A model generated the notes under the pieces. It did no database searches. It saw only the letters and a list, made by a program, of their open reading frames with translations, and was not told where the DNA came from. Positions 15,624 through 24,724 of a stretch of 64,000 nt of DNA are shown here, one piece after another; position 1 is the first letter of the stretch; every line of letters begins with the position of its first letter. The DNA is from JACZYA01 sp965247455. GTDB taxonomy: Bacteria; Acidobacteriota; Terriglobia; Acidiferrales; 2-02-FULL-67-57. A program made the translations under genes and the position numbers. The stretch spans positions 62,001 through 126,000 of the forward strand of contig CBDFHE010000018.1 in NCBI GenBank assembly GCA_965247455.1. Direction: 5' to 3'.

Positions 15624-16340
15624 CTACCTCTGGGGATTCTCTTGCGCGTGCTTGGCGCGGATGGCCTGGGCGCGCACCTCCATCTCCTCTGCCTCGTCGT
15701 GCCGATTGAGCACACGCAACATGCGGGCATAGTTCTCTAGCATCGTGGCAACGTCAGGGTGTTCAGGCCCCACGGCTCTGGTCAAAAACATGAGCGACCG
15801 CTGGTTGAGCGGCTCGGCCTCCGTGTACTTCCCCTGTGCGCGATAGAGTTCCGCCAGGTTGTTGAGGCTGCTGGCTACGTCCGGGTGCTCCGGCCCCAGG
15901 GCTTTCTCCCAAATCGCCAGCGCCCGCCGGTAGAGCGGCTCGGCCTGGGCGCATTTCCCCTGGGTGTGATAGAGCACCGCCAGGTTGTTGAGGCTCTGGG
16001 CTACGTCCGGGTGCTCCGGCCCCAGGGCTTTCTCCCGAATCGCCAGCGCCCGCTGGTTGAGCGGCTCGGCCTGCTCATATTTGCCCTGTGCGCGATAGAG
16101 TTCTGCCAGGTTGTTGAGGCTGGTGGCCAAGCGCGGGTCTTGCTCTCCGAACTTTTCCGCTTCTTTGAGGGCAGCCAAGAACAGCTTTTCAGCCTGGGCG
16201 TAATCAGCCTGCTGGTAGGCCTTCGCGGCGTCAGCCATTATGCTTTTCCAGCGCGTCTCCTGGGCGGAGGCTGCGACCATGGGCCAAAGACCGAGGCACA
16301 GCAATCCCACCAGCAGCCAGCGTGTCGTACCCAACCTCAT
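15624..16340 (-). CDS. Exported TPR (kinesin-light-chain-type) repeat protein
   Basis: 238 residues with an N-terminal signal peptide (LLVGLLCLGLWPMVAASAQE) followed by tetratricopeptide repeats of 42-residue period, e.g. LATSLNNLAELYRAQGKYEQ, then AEPLNQRALAIREKALGPEH, repeated about three and a half times. This is the TPR_12/kinesin-light-chain type, a protein-interaction scaffold likely working in the periplasm. The near-identical repeats also appear at DNA level with a 126-bp period, so expansion or contraction is easy. Partners unknown. Confidence 0.85.
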   Translation of the reverse strand: MRLGTTRWLLVGLLCLGLWPMVAASAQETRWKSIMADAAKAYQQADYAQAEKLFLAALKEAEKFGEQDPRLATSLNNLAELYRAQGKYEQAEPLNQRALAIREKALGPEHPDVAQSLNNLAVLYHTQGKCAQAEPLYRRALAIWEKALGPEHPDVASSLNNLAELYRAQGKYTEAEPLNQRSLMFLTRAVGPEHPDVATMLENYARMLRVLNRHDEAEEMEVRAQAIRAKHAQENPQR

Positions 16341-16430
16341 TTCAGCCTCTCTTTTTTGCTAAAGGAGCGCCCCCTCGTTGCCTGCTATCTTAAGCCCCGC
16401 CCGCCGGCAAGTCAACGCGATGCGACTTCG

Positions 16431-17093
16431 TTAGAACAGGTGGCGGATGGCCCAGAAGCCCAGGATCAGCAGGACGAAGAAGGTCACCGTCAGGATGTTG
16501 AAGTGGCGGTCAATGAACTGCTTGGCACGCGGGCCCAGCCAGCGCAGCAGCCCCGCCACCGCGAAGAAGCGCATCCCGCGTCCCAACGCGCTGCCCACCA
16601 ACAGCACCGGCAATCCCACCTGGAAGACGCCGCTGGCGATGGTAAAGACCTTGTAAGGGATGGGCGTAAAAGCGGCGGCAAAGATGGCCAGCAAGGCGTT
16701 CTCCTGGTACTTGCCCTGCACGAAGAGGAAGCTCTCGCGCGTGAAGCCCGGCACGTACTGGAAGAAAAACCCCTCCAGCGACTGCCACAGCCAGTACCCC
16801 AGCGCATAGCCGCAGATGCCGCCCAGCACCGAGCTGACGGTGGCAATCAGCGCGAAGCGGAAGCTCTTGCGGGGCTTCCCCAGCGCCAGCGCCATCAGCA
16901 GCGGGTCGGGCGGGATGGGAAAGATAACCGACTCACTGAAGGCCAGCGCCGCCAGCGCCGCCGGTCCCCAGCGGGTCTCAGCCCACGAGAGGGTCCAGTC
17001 GTAAAGCCGCCGAAGCCAGCCGAACACCCCCCGGAGTTTTGCGTGCGGCGGGCCGGTTGCTGCGGCTGAGGTCGAAGCCGGGGTTAGGTCCAT
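16431..17093 (-). CDS. YqaA/DedA-like (SNARE-associated) membrane protein
   Basis: 220 residues with several helices. Family features: ALAFSESVIFPIPPDPLLMA at the first re-entrant region, GGICGYALGYWLWQSLEGFF, and AAAFTPIPYKVFTIASGVFQ with the conserved F/YTPIPYK motif, then MRFFAVAGLLRWLG. YqaA-type VTT proteins are related to DedA proteins implicated in lipid-carrier flipping and membrane homeostasis. ATG 17091-17093 gives a ~30-residue cytosolic lead; a longer frame exists but lacks support. Located between the TPR protein and a small conserved protein on the same strand. Confidence 0.85.
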   Translation of the reverse strand: MDLTPASTSAAATGPPHAKLRGVFGWLRRLYDWTLSWAETRWGPAALAALAFSESVIFPIPPDPLLMALALGKPRKSFRFALIATVSSVLGGICGYALGYWLWQSLEGFFFQYVPGFTRESFLFVQGKYQENALLAIFAAAFTPIPYKVFTIASGVFQVGLPVLLVGSALGRGMRFFAVAGLLRWLGPRAKQFIDRHFNILTVTFFVLLILGFWAIRHLF

Positions 17094-17253
17094 TGAATCG
17101 CCTGGAAAGAAGGCAACTGCGCAAGCCGCGCGCATTCTAGCCCAAAATTGGGTCGCAGACCAGGAAAGCGGAAAGGCCGGCGATGAACGCTGCCCTTCGG
17201 CGACCTCAGGGCAAGCCGGGTTCATCGCCGCTACTCGATCGGACAGACGGAGG

Positions 17254-17466
17254 CTACCGCTCCTCCTGGGTGAAAACGTAGCCGGGCAGGACTACCCCCT
17301 CGGCGGACTTCCCCACTTTGACCCGAGTGCCGTCAGCAGCCTCATCGCCCACCTTGCGCAGCACCGCGTAGGTCGTAAAAAGCTCCTTGTAAATGCGGGT
17401 GACCAAGTAGTTCTCCCCACTCTGTTGATTTCGCCACACTTGGCCGATGAGTATGTTTTGGGGCAT
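17254..17466 (-). CDS. Small conserved-looking protein of unknown function
   Basis: 70 residues from ATG 17464-17466 (MPQNILIGQVWRNQQSGENY). IGQVW.....GE.YLVT, YAVLRKVG and a closing GVVLPGYVFTQEER suggest a compact beta-rich protein with a well-conserved core. The upstream extension in the same frame includes a hydrophobic stretch that looks accidental. No domain recognised; cytoplasmic. It lies head-to-head with the M48 protease gene. Confidence 0.6.
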   Translation of the reverse strand: MPQNILIGQVWRNQQSGENYLVTRIYKELFTTYAVLRKVGDEAADGTRVKVGKSAEGVVLPGYVFTQEER

Positions 17467-17662
17467 CTTAGGGCCCCTCAGCAGGGCCGGCAGGCACTTT
17501 AGACGCAGGACGGGCGCGGCGTCAAGCGAGGCTCCGGCGGCTGAGCCGCTCTGTACGATTGGAAACAGCGCAAGGGAGAAAACCTGCATCTAATAATTCG
17601 AGGCGAAGGACTTGAGTGTACCGGAACAGAGTGCTAAGATGACTGGAGAGAGGGGGAAGATC

Positions 17663-18655
17663 ATGCGGAACAACGAGCGTCCATTCTTGGCAGTGCTGCT
17701 GGCGGTTTTCTTGCTGGTCCCGTCCACCGCTTGGGCAGGTGACAAAAAGAGAGACAAAAAAGACGTCAGCAAGATCGGCGACCGCAACGTCGGTAAGGGC
17801 TGGAACCTCTATTCGCTGGAAAAAGAGGTGGCCCTGGGCAAGCAACTGGCGCAGATGATCGAGCAGTCGGCGCGCTTGGTGGAGGACCCGGTCATCACCG
17901 AGTACGTGGACGGAGTGGCGCAGAACCTGGTGCGGCATTCCGACGCGCGCGTCCCCTTCAACGTCAAGGTGATCGACTCCGCCCAGATCAATGGCTTCGC
18001 CCTGCCGGGCGGATTCTTCTACATCAACAGCGGGCTGGTGCTGGCAGCCGACGAAGAGGCGGAGCTGGCCGGCGTGATGGCGCATGAAATCGCCCACGTC
18101 ACCGCCCGTCACGGTACCAAGCGAGCCACCAAAGGGCAGATTGCCCAGTGGGCCATGATTCCGGCCATCATCTTCCTACCGGGCGGCTGGGCCGGCTACG
18201 GCATCTACCAGGCCATCAACTTCGGCTTGCCGCTTACCTTCCTGAAGTTCAGCCGCGACGCCGAACGGGAAGCAGACTTCCTGGGAATCCAATACATGTG
18301 GGCGGCGGGCTACGACCCCACCTCCTTCGTCAGCTTCTTCGAAAAGCTGCGCGAGAAGGAACGCAAGAGCCCCGGCTCGATTCCCAAAGTTTTCTCCTCC
18401 CACCCCCCCACCAAAGAACGGGTCAGACGCGCGCAGGAGGAAATCGCCGAGCTGCTGCCCGACCGCGAAGACTACGTGATCACCTCGTCCAAGTTCGACC
18501 ACGTGAAGCAGCGCCTGGCGCTGTTGATGGCGGGGCGCAAAGTCGAAGACGACGATCCCGACCGGCCTACGCTGCGCAAGCGCCAGGGCAAAGACGGAGA
18601 GAAAGACGAAGAGGAAAAAGAAGATAAACCCCCGGTCCTGAAGCGGCGCCCCTAG
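17663..18655 (+). CDS. M48-family zinc metalloprotease, exported
   Basis: 330 residues. A signal peptide (FLAVLLAVFLLVPSTAWA) directs it to the periplasm. Residues ~50-250 form the peptidase M48 domain: NGFALPGGFFYINSGLV, the zinc motif HEIAHVTARH (His141-Glu-x-x-His145) and the third-ligand region AEREADFLGIQYM. Such BepA/LoiP-like proteases take part in outer-membrane protein quality control. The C-terminus is highly charged (KDGEKDEEEKEDKP). ATG 17663 has a strong GAGGGGGAAG ribosome-binding site; an in-frame ATG at 17639 is an alternative. Confidence 0.9.
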   Translation: MRNNERPFLAVLLAVFLLVPSTAWAGDKKRDKKDVSKIGDRNVGKGWNLYSLEKEVALGKQLAQMIEQSARLVEDPVITEYVDGVAQNLVRHSDARVPFNVKVIDSAQINGFALPGGFFYINSGLVLAADEEAELAGVMAHEIAHVTARHGTKRATKGQIAQWAMIPAIIFLPGGWAGYGIYQAINFGLPLTFLKFSRDAEREADFLGIQYMWAAGYDPTSFVSFFEKLREKERKSPGSIPKVFSSHPPTKERVRRAQEEIAELLPDREDYVITSSKFDHVKQRLALLMAGRKVEDDDPDRPTLRKRQGKDGEKDEEEKEDKPPVLKRRP

Positions 18656-18717
18656 GCGGCGGGTAGGTTTTCGACAAGCGCGAGGCAGAGTTTTTTCGGG
18701 GGGCCGGCGCGGCCGAG

Positions 18718-18996
18718 CTACCCCACGCCCATCTTTCTTAGCTCATCAAAGTAATACTTGCGGTAGAGCGTCTCCCACTCCACCGTGCCTTCCGGAATAG
18801 GGCGCTTCTGAGAGGTAATCTTCAGCCGGGCGGCCTCCTCGACTTTCTCCTCCTGTTTCAACAGGTCCTGAAGAATCTTCACAATCTCCAGCCGCACCGT
18901 GTTGCGGTCCTCAATGAACTCCACCTCGTCAAAGCCCGCCACCACATCAACCATCACGTGAGACAACCGCAGCACCTTTTCCCGGCTCAGCCGCAC
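18718..18996 (-). CDS. DUF507 family protein, paralog 2
   Basis: 92 residues, beginning MRLSREKVLRLSHVMVD like its upstream neighbour and ending TLYRKYYFDELRKMGVG. DUF507 proteins are small helical cytoplasmic proteins of unknown role, usually encoded as adjacent pairs. The two genes here are separated by 2 bases and surely co-transcribed. This copy has a more acidic helix (VAGFDEVEFIEDRNTVRLEI) and a longer middle helix pair than paralog 1. Confidence 0.85.
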   Translation of the reverse strand: MRLSREKVLRLSHVMVDVVAGFDEVEFIEDRNTVRLEIVKILQDLLKQEEKVEEAARLKITSQKRPIPEGTVEWETLYRKYYFDELRKMGVG

Positions 18997-18998
18997 GG

Positions 18999-19277
18999 TT
19001 AGAGAATCACCTTTTCCCGCCGTACCAGTTCGCTCTTGATCTTCTTGAACATCTCCTGGTAGCTCACCCCGCCGCGGCGGATTTCGTCGGAGTATTTGGC
19101 CATGTACTCACGGACCTTTTCGTTGATGCGGTCTTCGATCGCCAGCTCGTCCAGCATCACCCGCTCGACGCGCTCGGTCACCTCAGCCACCAGCGAGGTT
19201 TCAATCATTTCGTTCGCAATCAACCGCTGCACCACGGTCTTGGCGGTGTAGCCCACGAGTTCACGCGAAAGTCTCAT
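18999..19277 (-). CDS. DUF507 family protein, paralog 1
   Basis: 92 residues, MRLSRELVGYTAKTVVQRLI at the start and YQEMFKKIKSELVRREKVIL at the end. Same length and same opening (MRLSRE) as the next gene, 2 bp downstream, pointing to a tandem duplication within DUF507. Helical, cytoplasmic, function unknown. Divergent from the APC permease. The pairing is a pattern known from Acidobacteriota and Deltaproteobacteria-type genomes. Confidence 0.87.
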   Translation of the reverse strand: MRLSRELVGYTAKTVVQRLIANEMIETSLVAEVTERVERVMLDELAIEDRINEKVREYMAKYSDEIRRGGVSYQEMFKKIKSELVRREKVIL

Positions 19278-19387
19278 TGCCCTGTGCTCACTTGCAAAAA
19301 TCCAGTCTAGCGGTCGTACCCCACTCCGTCAAGCTGCTCGCTTGCAGCCGCCGCGCGGGTGTGCTAGAAACAAACGCGGCATTTCCT

Positions 19388-21289
19388 ATGCTGCGCCATC
19401 TCAAGAACCTGCTCATCGGGAACCCGCTCGAAACCGCTTCCCTCCAGGAGCAGCGTTTGCCCAAGCGCTCCGCGCTGGCGGTGCTGGCCTCCGACAACCT
19501 CTCCTCCACTGCCTACGCCACTGAAGAGATTCTGCGGGCTCTGACCGCCGGTGCAGCCGTCGGGCTGGCGCTGCCCCTCTTCTACTCCATCCCCATCGGC
19601 GTGGGGATCGGCTTGCTGACGCTGGTGGTGGTGATCTCCTACGGGCAAACGCTCCACGCCTACCCCACCGGCGGCGGCGCCTATACCGTCGCCAAGGAAA
19701 ACCTGGGGATTACGCCCGCCCTGGTGGCGGGTTCCTCCCTGCTGATTGATTACTCCCTCACGGTGGCGGTCAGCGTCACCGCCGGGGTGGCCGCGCTCAC
19801 TTCCGCCGTGCCGGCCCTCTATGACCACCGGGTAGCTCTCTGCCTGCTCTTTCTAGGACTGGTTTTTCTGGCCAACCTGCGCGGCCTGCGCGAGTCGGCG
19901 GCACTGTTTGCCGGGCCGGTCTACCTTTTCATCATCGCGGCCTACCTGCTGGTCTTCGGCGGCCTGATTCGCTACGCCACCGTCGGCGCCCCCGCCGCTA
20001 CCCCGGCGCCGGTCGAACCGCAAAGCGTGGTCTGGAATTTTGCACTCGTCTTCCTCTTGCTGCGCGCCTTTGCCTCCGGCTGCGCCGCACTGACCGGGAT
20101 CGAAGCCGTGGCCACGGGCGTGCAAATCTTTCGCAAGCCGGTGGCGCGCAACGCCGCCATCACCCTTTACGTCCTGGCCGCCATGCTGGGCACTCTTTTC
20201 CTCGGCATCACCGTGCTGGCCTATCTCTACCACGCCACCCCGCAGGAAGGCGAAACCGTGCTCTCCCAGCTCAGCCGCACCATCTTCGGCACCGGGCCGG
20301 TGTACTACTTCATCCAACTCTCCACCATGGTCATCCTGGTCCTGGCCGCCAACACCAGCTTTACCGGCTTCCCGCGACTGGCTTCGGTGATGGCGCAGGA
20401 CCGCTTCCTGCCCTGGCAATTGGCCAACCTGGGCGACCGCCTGGTTTTCTCCAACGGTATTCTTGTCCTCTCCGTCGCTGCAGCCGGGCTCATCATCGCC
20501 TTTGACGCCCAGGTGCACAATCTCATCCCCCTCTACATGGTAGGCGTCTTCACCGCCTTCACCCTTTCGCAGAGCGGGATGGTGATCCACTGGTGGCGTT
20601 CCGGCCAGCCGGGCGCGCTCCGCTCCGCGTTGGTGAACGCCTTCGGTGCAACCACAACCCTGGCAGTGCTGGGCGTGGTGGCATTGGTCAAGTTCGCCCA
20701 GGGCGCCTGGCTGATATTGCTAGCCATTCCCACGCTAGTCCTGGTGTGCCGTCAGGTGCGTCGGCACTACTACGCCGTCGGACGCGAGCTGTCCCTGGCC
20801 GACTACGAAAAGCCCGAAGAGTTGCTCCACACCGCCGTCATCCCCGTGCCGGGAATGAACCGGGTGATTCTCTCCGCGGTCGAATACGCCCGCTCGATTT
20901 CCAAGGATGTCATCGCCGTCACCGTTAACGTCACCGATCAAAACCGCGAAGAACTGCTGGCCAAATGGAACACCTGGGCGCCGGACGTGCCTCTGGTGAT
21001 TCTCAACTCGCCCTACCGCTCGATTGCCGGCCCGCTACTGCGCTTCATTGACGAGGTGCAGGATTGGCGGGAAGACGACGTGGTAACGGTGGTCATGCCG
21101 GAATTCGTCCCCACGCGCTGGTGGCATCAGCTCCTGCACAACCAGACCAGCCTGTGGCTCAAGGCGGCGCTGCTTTTCAAGCCCCGCATCGTCCTGACCA
21201 ACGTCCCCCACCACATTCGCTCCCGTGAGCGTCGCCGCGCCGGCGAAGGCGACTCCGGGCCCATCCCACCTCCGACGGCCGGGCACTAG
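19388..21289 (+). CDS. APC-superfamily amino acid/solute permease
   Basis: 633 residues. About 12 membrane helices occupy residues 25-480 (SDNLSSTAYATEEILRALTA at helix 1, SYGQTLHAYPTGGGAYTVAK between helices 2 and 3, and TGIEAVATGVQIFRKP in helix 6). The PTGGGAYTV signature marks the APC family branch often annotated as amino acid permease or K+ uptake-like. A soluble C-terminal domain of ~150 residues (VIPVPGMNRVILSAVEYARS ... DVVTVVMPEF) resembles a USP-like cytosolic regulatory domain. ATG 19388 starts just before the first conserved stretch. Substrate unknown. Confidence 0.88.
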   Translation: MLRHLKNLLIGNPLETASLQEQRLPKRSALAVLASDNLSSTAYATEEILRALTAGAAVGLALPLFYSIPIGVGIGLLTLVVVISYGQTLHAYPTGGGAYTVAKENLGITPALVAGSSLLIDYSLTVAVSVTAGVAALTSAVPALYDHRVALCLLFLGLVFLANLRGLRESAALFAGPVYLFIIAAYLLVFGGLIRYATVGAPAATPAPVEPQSVVWNFALVFLLLRAFASGCAALTGIEAVATGVQIFRKPVARNAAITLYVLAAMLGTLFLGITVLAYLYHATPQEGETVLSQLSRTIFGTGPVYYFIQLSTMVILVLAANTSFTGFPRLASVMAQDRFLPWQLANLGDRLVFSNGILVLSVAAAGLIIAFDAQVHNLIPLYMVGVFTAFTLSQSGMVIHWWRSGQPGALRSALVNAFGATTTLAVLGVVALVKFAQGAWLILLAIPTLVLVCRQVRRHYYAVGRELSLADYEKPEELLHTAVIPVPGMNRVILSAVEYARSISKDVIAVTVNVTDQNREELLAKWNTWAPDVPLVILNSPYRSIAGPLLRFIDEVQDWREDDVVTVVMPEFVPTRWWHQLLHNQTSLWLKAALLFKPRIVLTNVPHHIRSRERRRAGEGDSGPIPPPTAGH

Positions 21290-21292
21290 CGC

Positions 21293-21562
21293 ATGGAACT
21301 CAGCCGCGAACGCAAGCGCAGCATCCGCCGCCGGCTCGAACCCCTGCTGGCCGCGCTCGACCCGCAACTCCAGTTCATCGAGGTCATCCTCGACTCCAGC
21401 CGCACCAACCTCGGCGTGGTAGTCCAAAAGGACGAGCGCCCGGCCATGCTGCGCCTCGATTTCGTTCGCTACGTCTCCATGCCCGACTCCGAGCTCCGCG
21501 CCACCCTCGCCGCCCAGCTCCGCCAGAAGAAAATCCTCCCCCCAGCCCCAATCAACCAATAA
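21293..21562 (+). CDS. Small protein of unknown function
   Basis: 89 residues starting 3 bp after the permease stop, so likely in its operon. Sequence is charged and soluble: MELSRERKRSIRRRLEPLLA then DPQLQFIEVILDSSRTNLGV and LRLDFVRYVSMPDSELRATL. A basic N-terminal helix followed by beta strands; no family recognised. The Arg-rich start could bind nucleic acid or membrane. It ends 63 bp upstream of the tRNA-Val gene. Confidence 0.65.
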   Translation: MELSRERKRSIRRRLEPLLAALDPQLQFIEVILDSSRTNLGVVVQKDERPAMLRLDFVRYVSMPDSELRATLAAQLRQKKILPPAPINQ

Positions 21563-21608
21563 ACCATTCAACCAGTCCCCCCGGATTCTCCCCTCCCCGC
21601 AGCCGTGG

Positions 21609-21614
21609 TACAAT
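21609..21614 (+). promoter_or_regulatory. -10 box of the tRNA-Val/tRNA-Asp unit
   Basis: TACAAT ends 11 bp before the mature 5' end of tRNA-Val; the two tRNA genes are 21 bp apart and probably one transcript. Confidence 0.5.
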
Positions 21615-21625
21615 GCCGAAGGCGC

Positions 21626-21700
21626 GGGCGGTTAGCTCAGCGGTAGAGCATCCCGCTTACACCGGGAAGGTCGTCCGTTCGAATCGGACATCGCCCACCA
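21626..21700 (+). tRNA. tRNA-Val (anticodon TAC)
   Basis: 75 nt. Acceptor GGGCGGT pairs with ATCGCCC; D arm GCTCAGCGGTAGAGC; anticodon stem-loop TCCCG-CTTACAC-CGGGA; T arm GTCCGTTCGAATCGGAC; encoded CCA. Confidence 0.96.
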
Positions 21701-21721
21701 CACCGCAGGTCAATCGTCTGC

Positions 21722-21798
21722 GGGGACGTAGTTCAGTTGGTTAGAACGCTGCCCTGTCACGGCAGAGGTCGCGGGTTCGAGTCCCGTCGTCCCCGCCA
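21722..21798 (+). tRNA. tRNA-Asp (anticodon GTC), island attachment site
   Basis: 77 nt. Acceptor GGGGACG pairs with CGTCCCC; anticodon stem-loop CTGCC-CTGTCAC-GGCAG; T arm GCGGGTTCGAGTCCCGT; discriminator G and encoded CCA. Its last 45 bases plus 7 bases of flank recur at 34212-34301, marking it as the integration target of the island to its right. Confidence 0.97.
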
Positions 21799-21805
21799 TA
21801 TTTTT
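21754..21805 (+). other. Probable attL core of the tRNA-Asp island
   Basis: 52 bases from the anticodon loop of tRNA-Asp through GCCATATTTTT. The same 52 bases occur at 34212-34239 plus 34278-34301, split there by an inserted palindrome. The truncated integrase gene begins 63 bp to the right, the usual arrangement. Confidence 0.8.
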
Positions 21806-21868
21806 GAACGGCTTAGGAGTGCCAGAGTATTTGCCCAAATCGGCCATTGTCCGTGTTTTGTCCGTGTT

Positions 21869-22621
21869 CTACCTGCCCAGCACGACTATTTTGCGTTTTG
21901 CGGTAGCCGCCACGTAGTCCTGAGTCTTCCGCAGCGCCTCCTGCTTCTGGGCCTCGTTCACGATGGCGTAGCGGTCAAACACCGCCCGTGTACGATGCCC
22001 CGTGATTTCCATTGCCACCCTCTCAGGCACCCCAGCGCGGATTAGATTTCTGACCGCCGAACGCCTCAGGTCGTGGAAGAGAAGGCCGCGATACTGCGTG
22101 GCTGTCTTGCACTGCGGGCAGGTGTGAGGGTTCACGCTCTCCCCGCAGTTCCGGCACAACAGCTCGGCCAGGCCCGTTTTCACACAGGCCAACTCCCAGG
22201 CCTTGCGGATGTTGCCGATGGGCGCGCCCTCCCGGTGAAAGACATACTCAGAGAGCTGCGCCTTGTTGTTCGAGAGAGGAATCAGGGCAGCCGACCGGCG
22301 ACGCTCGATAATGGAGGACAGAACTTTGTCCAGCGGGATGCTCTGCGGCTTGCGGTTTTTAGAATTTTCCGCCCGCAGCAGAATCACAGCCTGTCCTACA
22401 TCGGCCCATCGCAGGGAGACGAGCGCCCCTTTTCTCCAACCGCAGGTGTAAGCCATGCGGGTGAAATCCTGCAAGTATTCAGGCAGGGCGGCTACCAGCT
22501 CCTCAAAATCGCCGTGCTCAACATAGCCTTGTCTCTCTCTTCCGAGTTCCGACAACCGCCGGATGTAGGGAGCGGAGGCAAGCTCTCCCCGGCGCACCGC
22601 TAGCCGGTAGGCGCGCGCTAG
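21869..22621 (-). pseudogene. Tyrosine recombinase (phage/island integrase), 5'-truncated
   Basis: About 245 residues, only the catalytic half of a ~350-400-residue integrase. Catalytic features: Arg in TRMAYTCGWRKGALVSLRW, HDLRRSAVRNLIRAGV (HxxR), GHRTRAVFDRYAIV (His and nucleophile Tyr). Between box I and HxxR lies a zinc-ribbon-like insert CRNCGESVNPHTCPQC. The reading frame has no start codon before it meets the end of hyuA at about 22622, so the N-terminal arm-binding domain is gone. It points towards the tRNA-Asp attachment site and presumably once mobilised the island; now probably inactive. Confidence 0.85.
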
Positions 22622-22622
22622 C

Positions 22623-24668
22623 TCATTGAGAAATCCGGATAATCAAGTTGCCGAAACGGTCCACAGTCATTTCGTCCCCTGGGCCGATTACTGTCGTTGC
22701 ACTGGCTTCTTCAACAATTGCCGGTCCATCTATCACATTACCTGCCCTCAAGTGTGCTCGTTCGAAAATACTCCATATACTTGGCTTACCATCGCCATTC
22801 CAGAAAACCCGACGTTTTTCTTTCAATGCTGCTTTCGCGCTTTTACTACCTTTCGGAATCGGTTTAATGCGAGGCTTTTCCGTCACGCCAAAAGCGCGAA
22901 CCCGAAAGTTCACAATTTGAACTGGGGAATCTATGACATGTCCATATGCGGCTTGATGAAGTTGGTGAAATTCCTTTTCGAGCCGCCGCCTCCCTTTGTC
23001 AGTAAACTTAGTAGTGTGAAGAGGCACAGTCACTGAATGCTCACCCTGCCCCCAGTACTTCATATCGAGGCCGCAAGAAATATGCTGTCTGTCAGGTCGG
23101 ATTCCGTCTGCATTGAGTGCTCTACGACCTTCTCTAATCATTGTTCCCACTGTCGTCTCGATTAGGTTGCAGGAAGCACCGTCAAGGTTTACTAGCATCG
23201 TCTGTGTGTAGTCATAAACTAAGTCGCACATCAACATACCCCAAGCTGAAAAAGTCGCGGGAGATACGGGGACAAGAACACGCGAGATGGACAATTTGCG
23301 GGCAAGATTGCAAGCAGACAAAGGTCCAAATCCCCCAAACGTGAGCAAAACAAATTCGCGCGGGTCATGGCCTCTCTCGACTGACATTTCTCTAATCGCC
23401 CCAGCCATTTTACTTTCAGCAATAGTAAGTATCCCTTGGGCTCCTTTGACTAGCGATACACCGAGGGGATCTGCGATTTTTGTCTTTAGCCCTACTTCCA
23501 CTGCCTCCAAATCGAGGCGCATATTCCCCCCAAGGAAATATTTCGGATTGATGATCCCTAGAACTAGGGCACAGTCTGTTAATGTTGGTTCCTCCCCACC
23601 CTGCCCATAGCAAATAGGGCCTGGCTTAGATCCGGCACTCTGTGGCCCCACTTGAGGCACGCCTGCTTTGCCGATCGAAGCTATACTTCCTCCTCCGGCG
23701 CCGATAGTGCTAATATCGAGAACAGGCAGTAGAAGTTTGTAGCCGCCTACCATAGCATGACTCGCAACTAGGGGCCGTCCAGCCTTAATAACGCACACAT
23801 CGAAGCTCGTCCCTCCGGCGTCTGCTGTAATAATGTTTTCAATTCCGGTTAACTTACCCAAGTACGTTCCACCCAGAACGCCTCCTGCTGGACCAGACAT
23901 TAGAGTGAACACAGGAACTTCTCCAGCCTCCCGGTAAGTCATTGCACCAGCACTTGACTTCAACAAGAGGAATGTTCCTTTAAATCCTTGGCTCTGTAAT
24001 GCTGTATCAAGTCCTTCCAAGTAGTTTTTCATAATGGGTTGGCCTTGGCAGTTCAGCACTGCCGACACAGTGCGTTCATATTCGTAATGTTGTCGGAGAA
24101 TTCTGTAAGAAAGACTTAAGTGGGCTTCGGGAAATTCTTCGTGGATAATCTGTCCCACCCTTTCTTCATGCGCTGGGTTCGCATATGAATGCAACAGACA
24201 GACAGCAATACACCGAATTCCGCCCTCCTTAAACTCCCTGATTACTCGGCGGACATCATCTTCATTCAAAGGCTTAATGATCTCGCCTTTGGCGTCAATT
24301 CTTTCGTCTATCTCAAGCCTAAAACGGCGCAGTACCAAAAGTCGCGGTTTTTCGTAAAGAATATCGTACATCCAAGGTCGGTCTCCCCGGCCGATTTCTA
24401 AAACATCTCGAAACCCCTTGGTAGTTACTAAACCAGCTTTTTCCCCCTTTCCTTGTAAAATGGCATTGATTAATACTGTTGTTCCGTGTACAAAGAGCTT
24501 TTTCTGCCTCAGATTGATCTGACTGGTTTCTACGGCATTCCGGACACCTTGAATAAGGTCTGGTGTCGTAACTACTTTGCTGGTTCGGGTACCACCTTTA
24601 CTTGGATCCCATAAAATCAGGTCGGTGAAGGTACCTCCCACATCTATCGCAAAGCGCTCGCGTGACAT
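22623..24668 (-). CDS. hyuA: Hydantoinase/oxoprolinase family protein, HyuA-type subunit
   Basis: 681 residues, usual for the HyuA (N-methylhydantoinase A) subunit of ATP-dependent cyclic-amide hydrolases or acetone-carboxylase-like enzymes. N-terminal ASKHA-type nucleotide motif AIDVGGTFTDLILWD, then HGTTVLINAILQGKGEKAGL, LKSSAGAMTYREAGEVPVFT, TLMSGPAGGVLGG and ADAGGTSFDVCVI. C-terminal hydantoinase_A domain with FGGFGPLSACNLARKL. Co-directional with hyuB 56 bp upstream. Base composition is clearly lower in G+C than the surrounding genome (29 of 60 in line 23101, versus 40 of 60 in line 20041), indicating transfer. The true substrate (5-oxoproline, hydantoin, N-methylhydantoin) is open. Confidence 0.88.
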   Translation of the reverse strand: MSRERFAIDVGGTFTDLILWDPSKGGTRTSKVVTTPDLIQGVRNAVETSQINLRQKKLFVHGTTVLINAILQGKGEKAGLVTTKGFRDVLEIGRGDRPWMYDILYEKPRLLVLRRFRLEIDERIDAKGEIIKPLNEDDVRRVIREFKEGGIRCIAVCLLHSYANPAHEERVGQIIHEEFPEAHLSLSYRILRQHYEYERTVSAVLNCQGQPIMKNYLEGLDTALQSQGFKGTFLLLKSSAGAMTYREAGEVPVFTLMSGPAGGVLGGTYLGKLTGIENIITADAGGTSFDVCVIKAGRPLVASHAMVGGYKLLLPVLDISTIGAGGGSIASIGKAGVPQVGPQSAGSKPGPICYGQGGEEPTLTDCALVLGIINPKYFLGGNMRLDLEAVEVGLKTKIADPLGVSLVKGAQGILTIAESKMAGAIREMSVERGHDPREFVLLTFGGFGPLSACNLARKLSISRVLVPVSPATFSAWGMLMCDLVYDYTQTMLVNLDGASCNLIETTVGTMIREGRRALNADGIRPDRQHISCGLDMKYWGQGEHSVTVPLHTTKFTDKGRRRLEKEFHQLHQAAYGHVIDSPVQIVNFRVRAFGVTEKPRIKPIPKGSKSAKAALKEKRRVFWNGDGKPSIWSIFERAHLRAGNVIDGPAIVEEASATTVIGPGDEMTVDRFGNLIIRISQ

Positions 24669-24724
24669 TTCTACCTCGCTAGTGCGTGAATATTGAAAAC
24701 CTTGTTAAGTCTCTCGGTATCGGT

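Noticed and set aside
15660..16210. Regular ~126-bp direct repeats resembling a satellite or CRISPR-like array
   Set aside because: The period equals 42 codons and translates into kinesin-light-chain TPR units; no spacers or cas genes.
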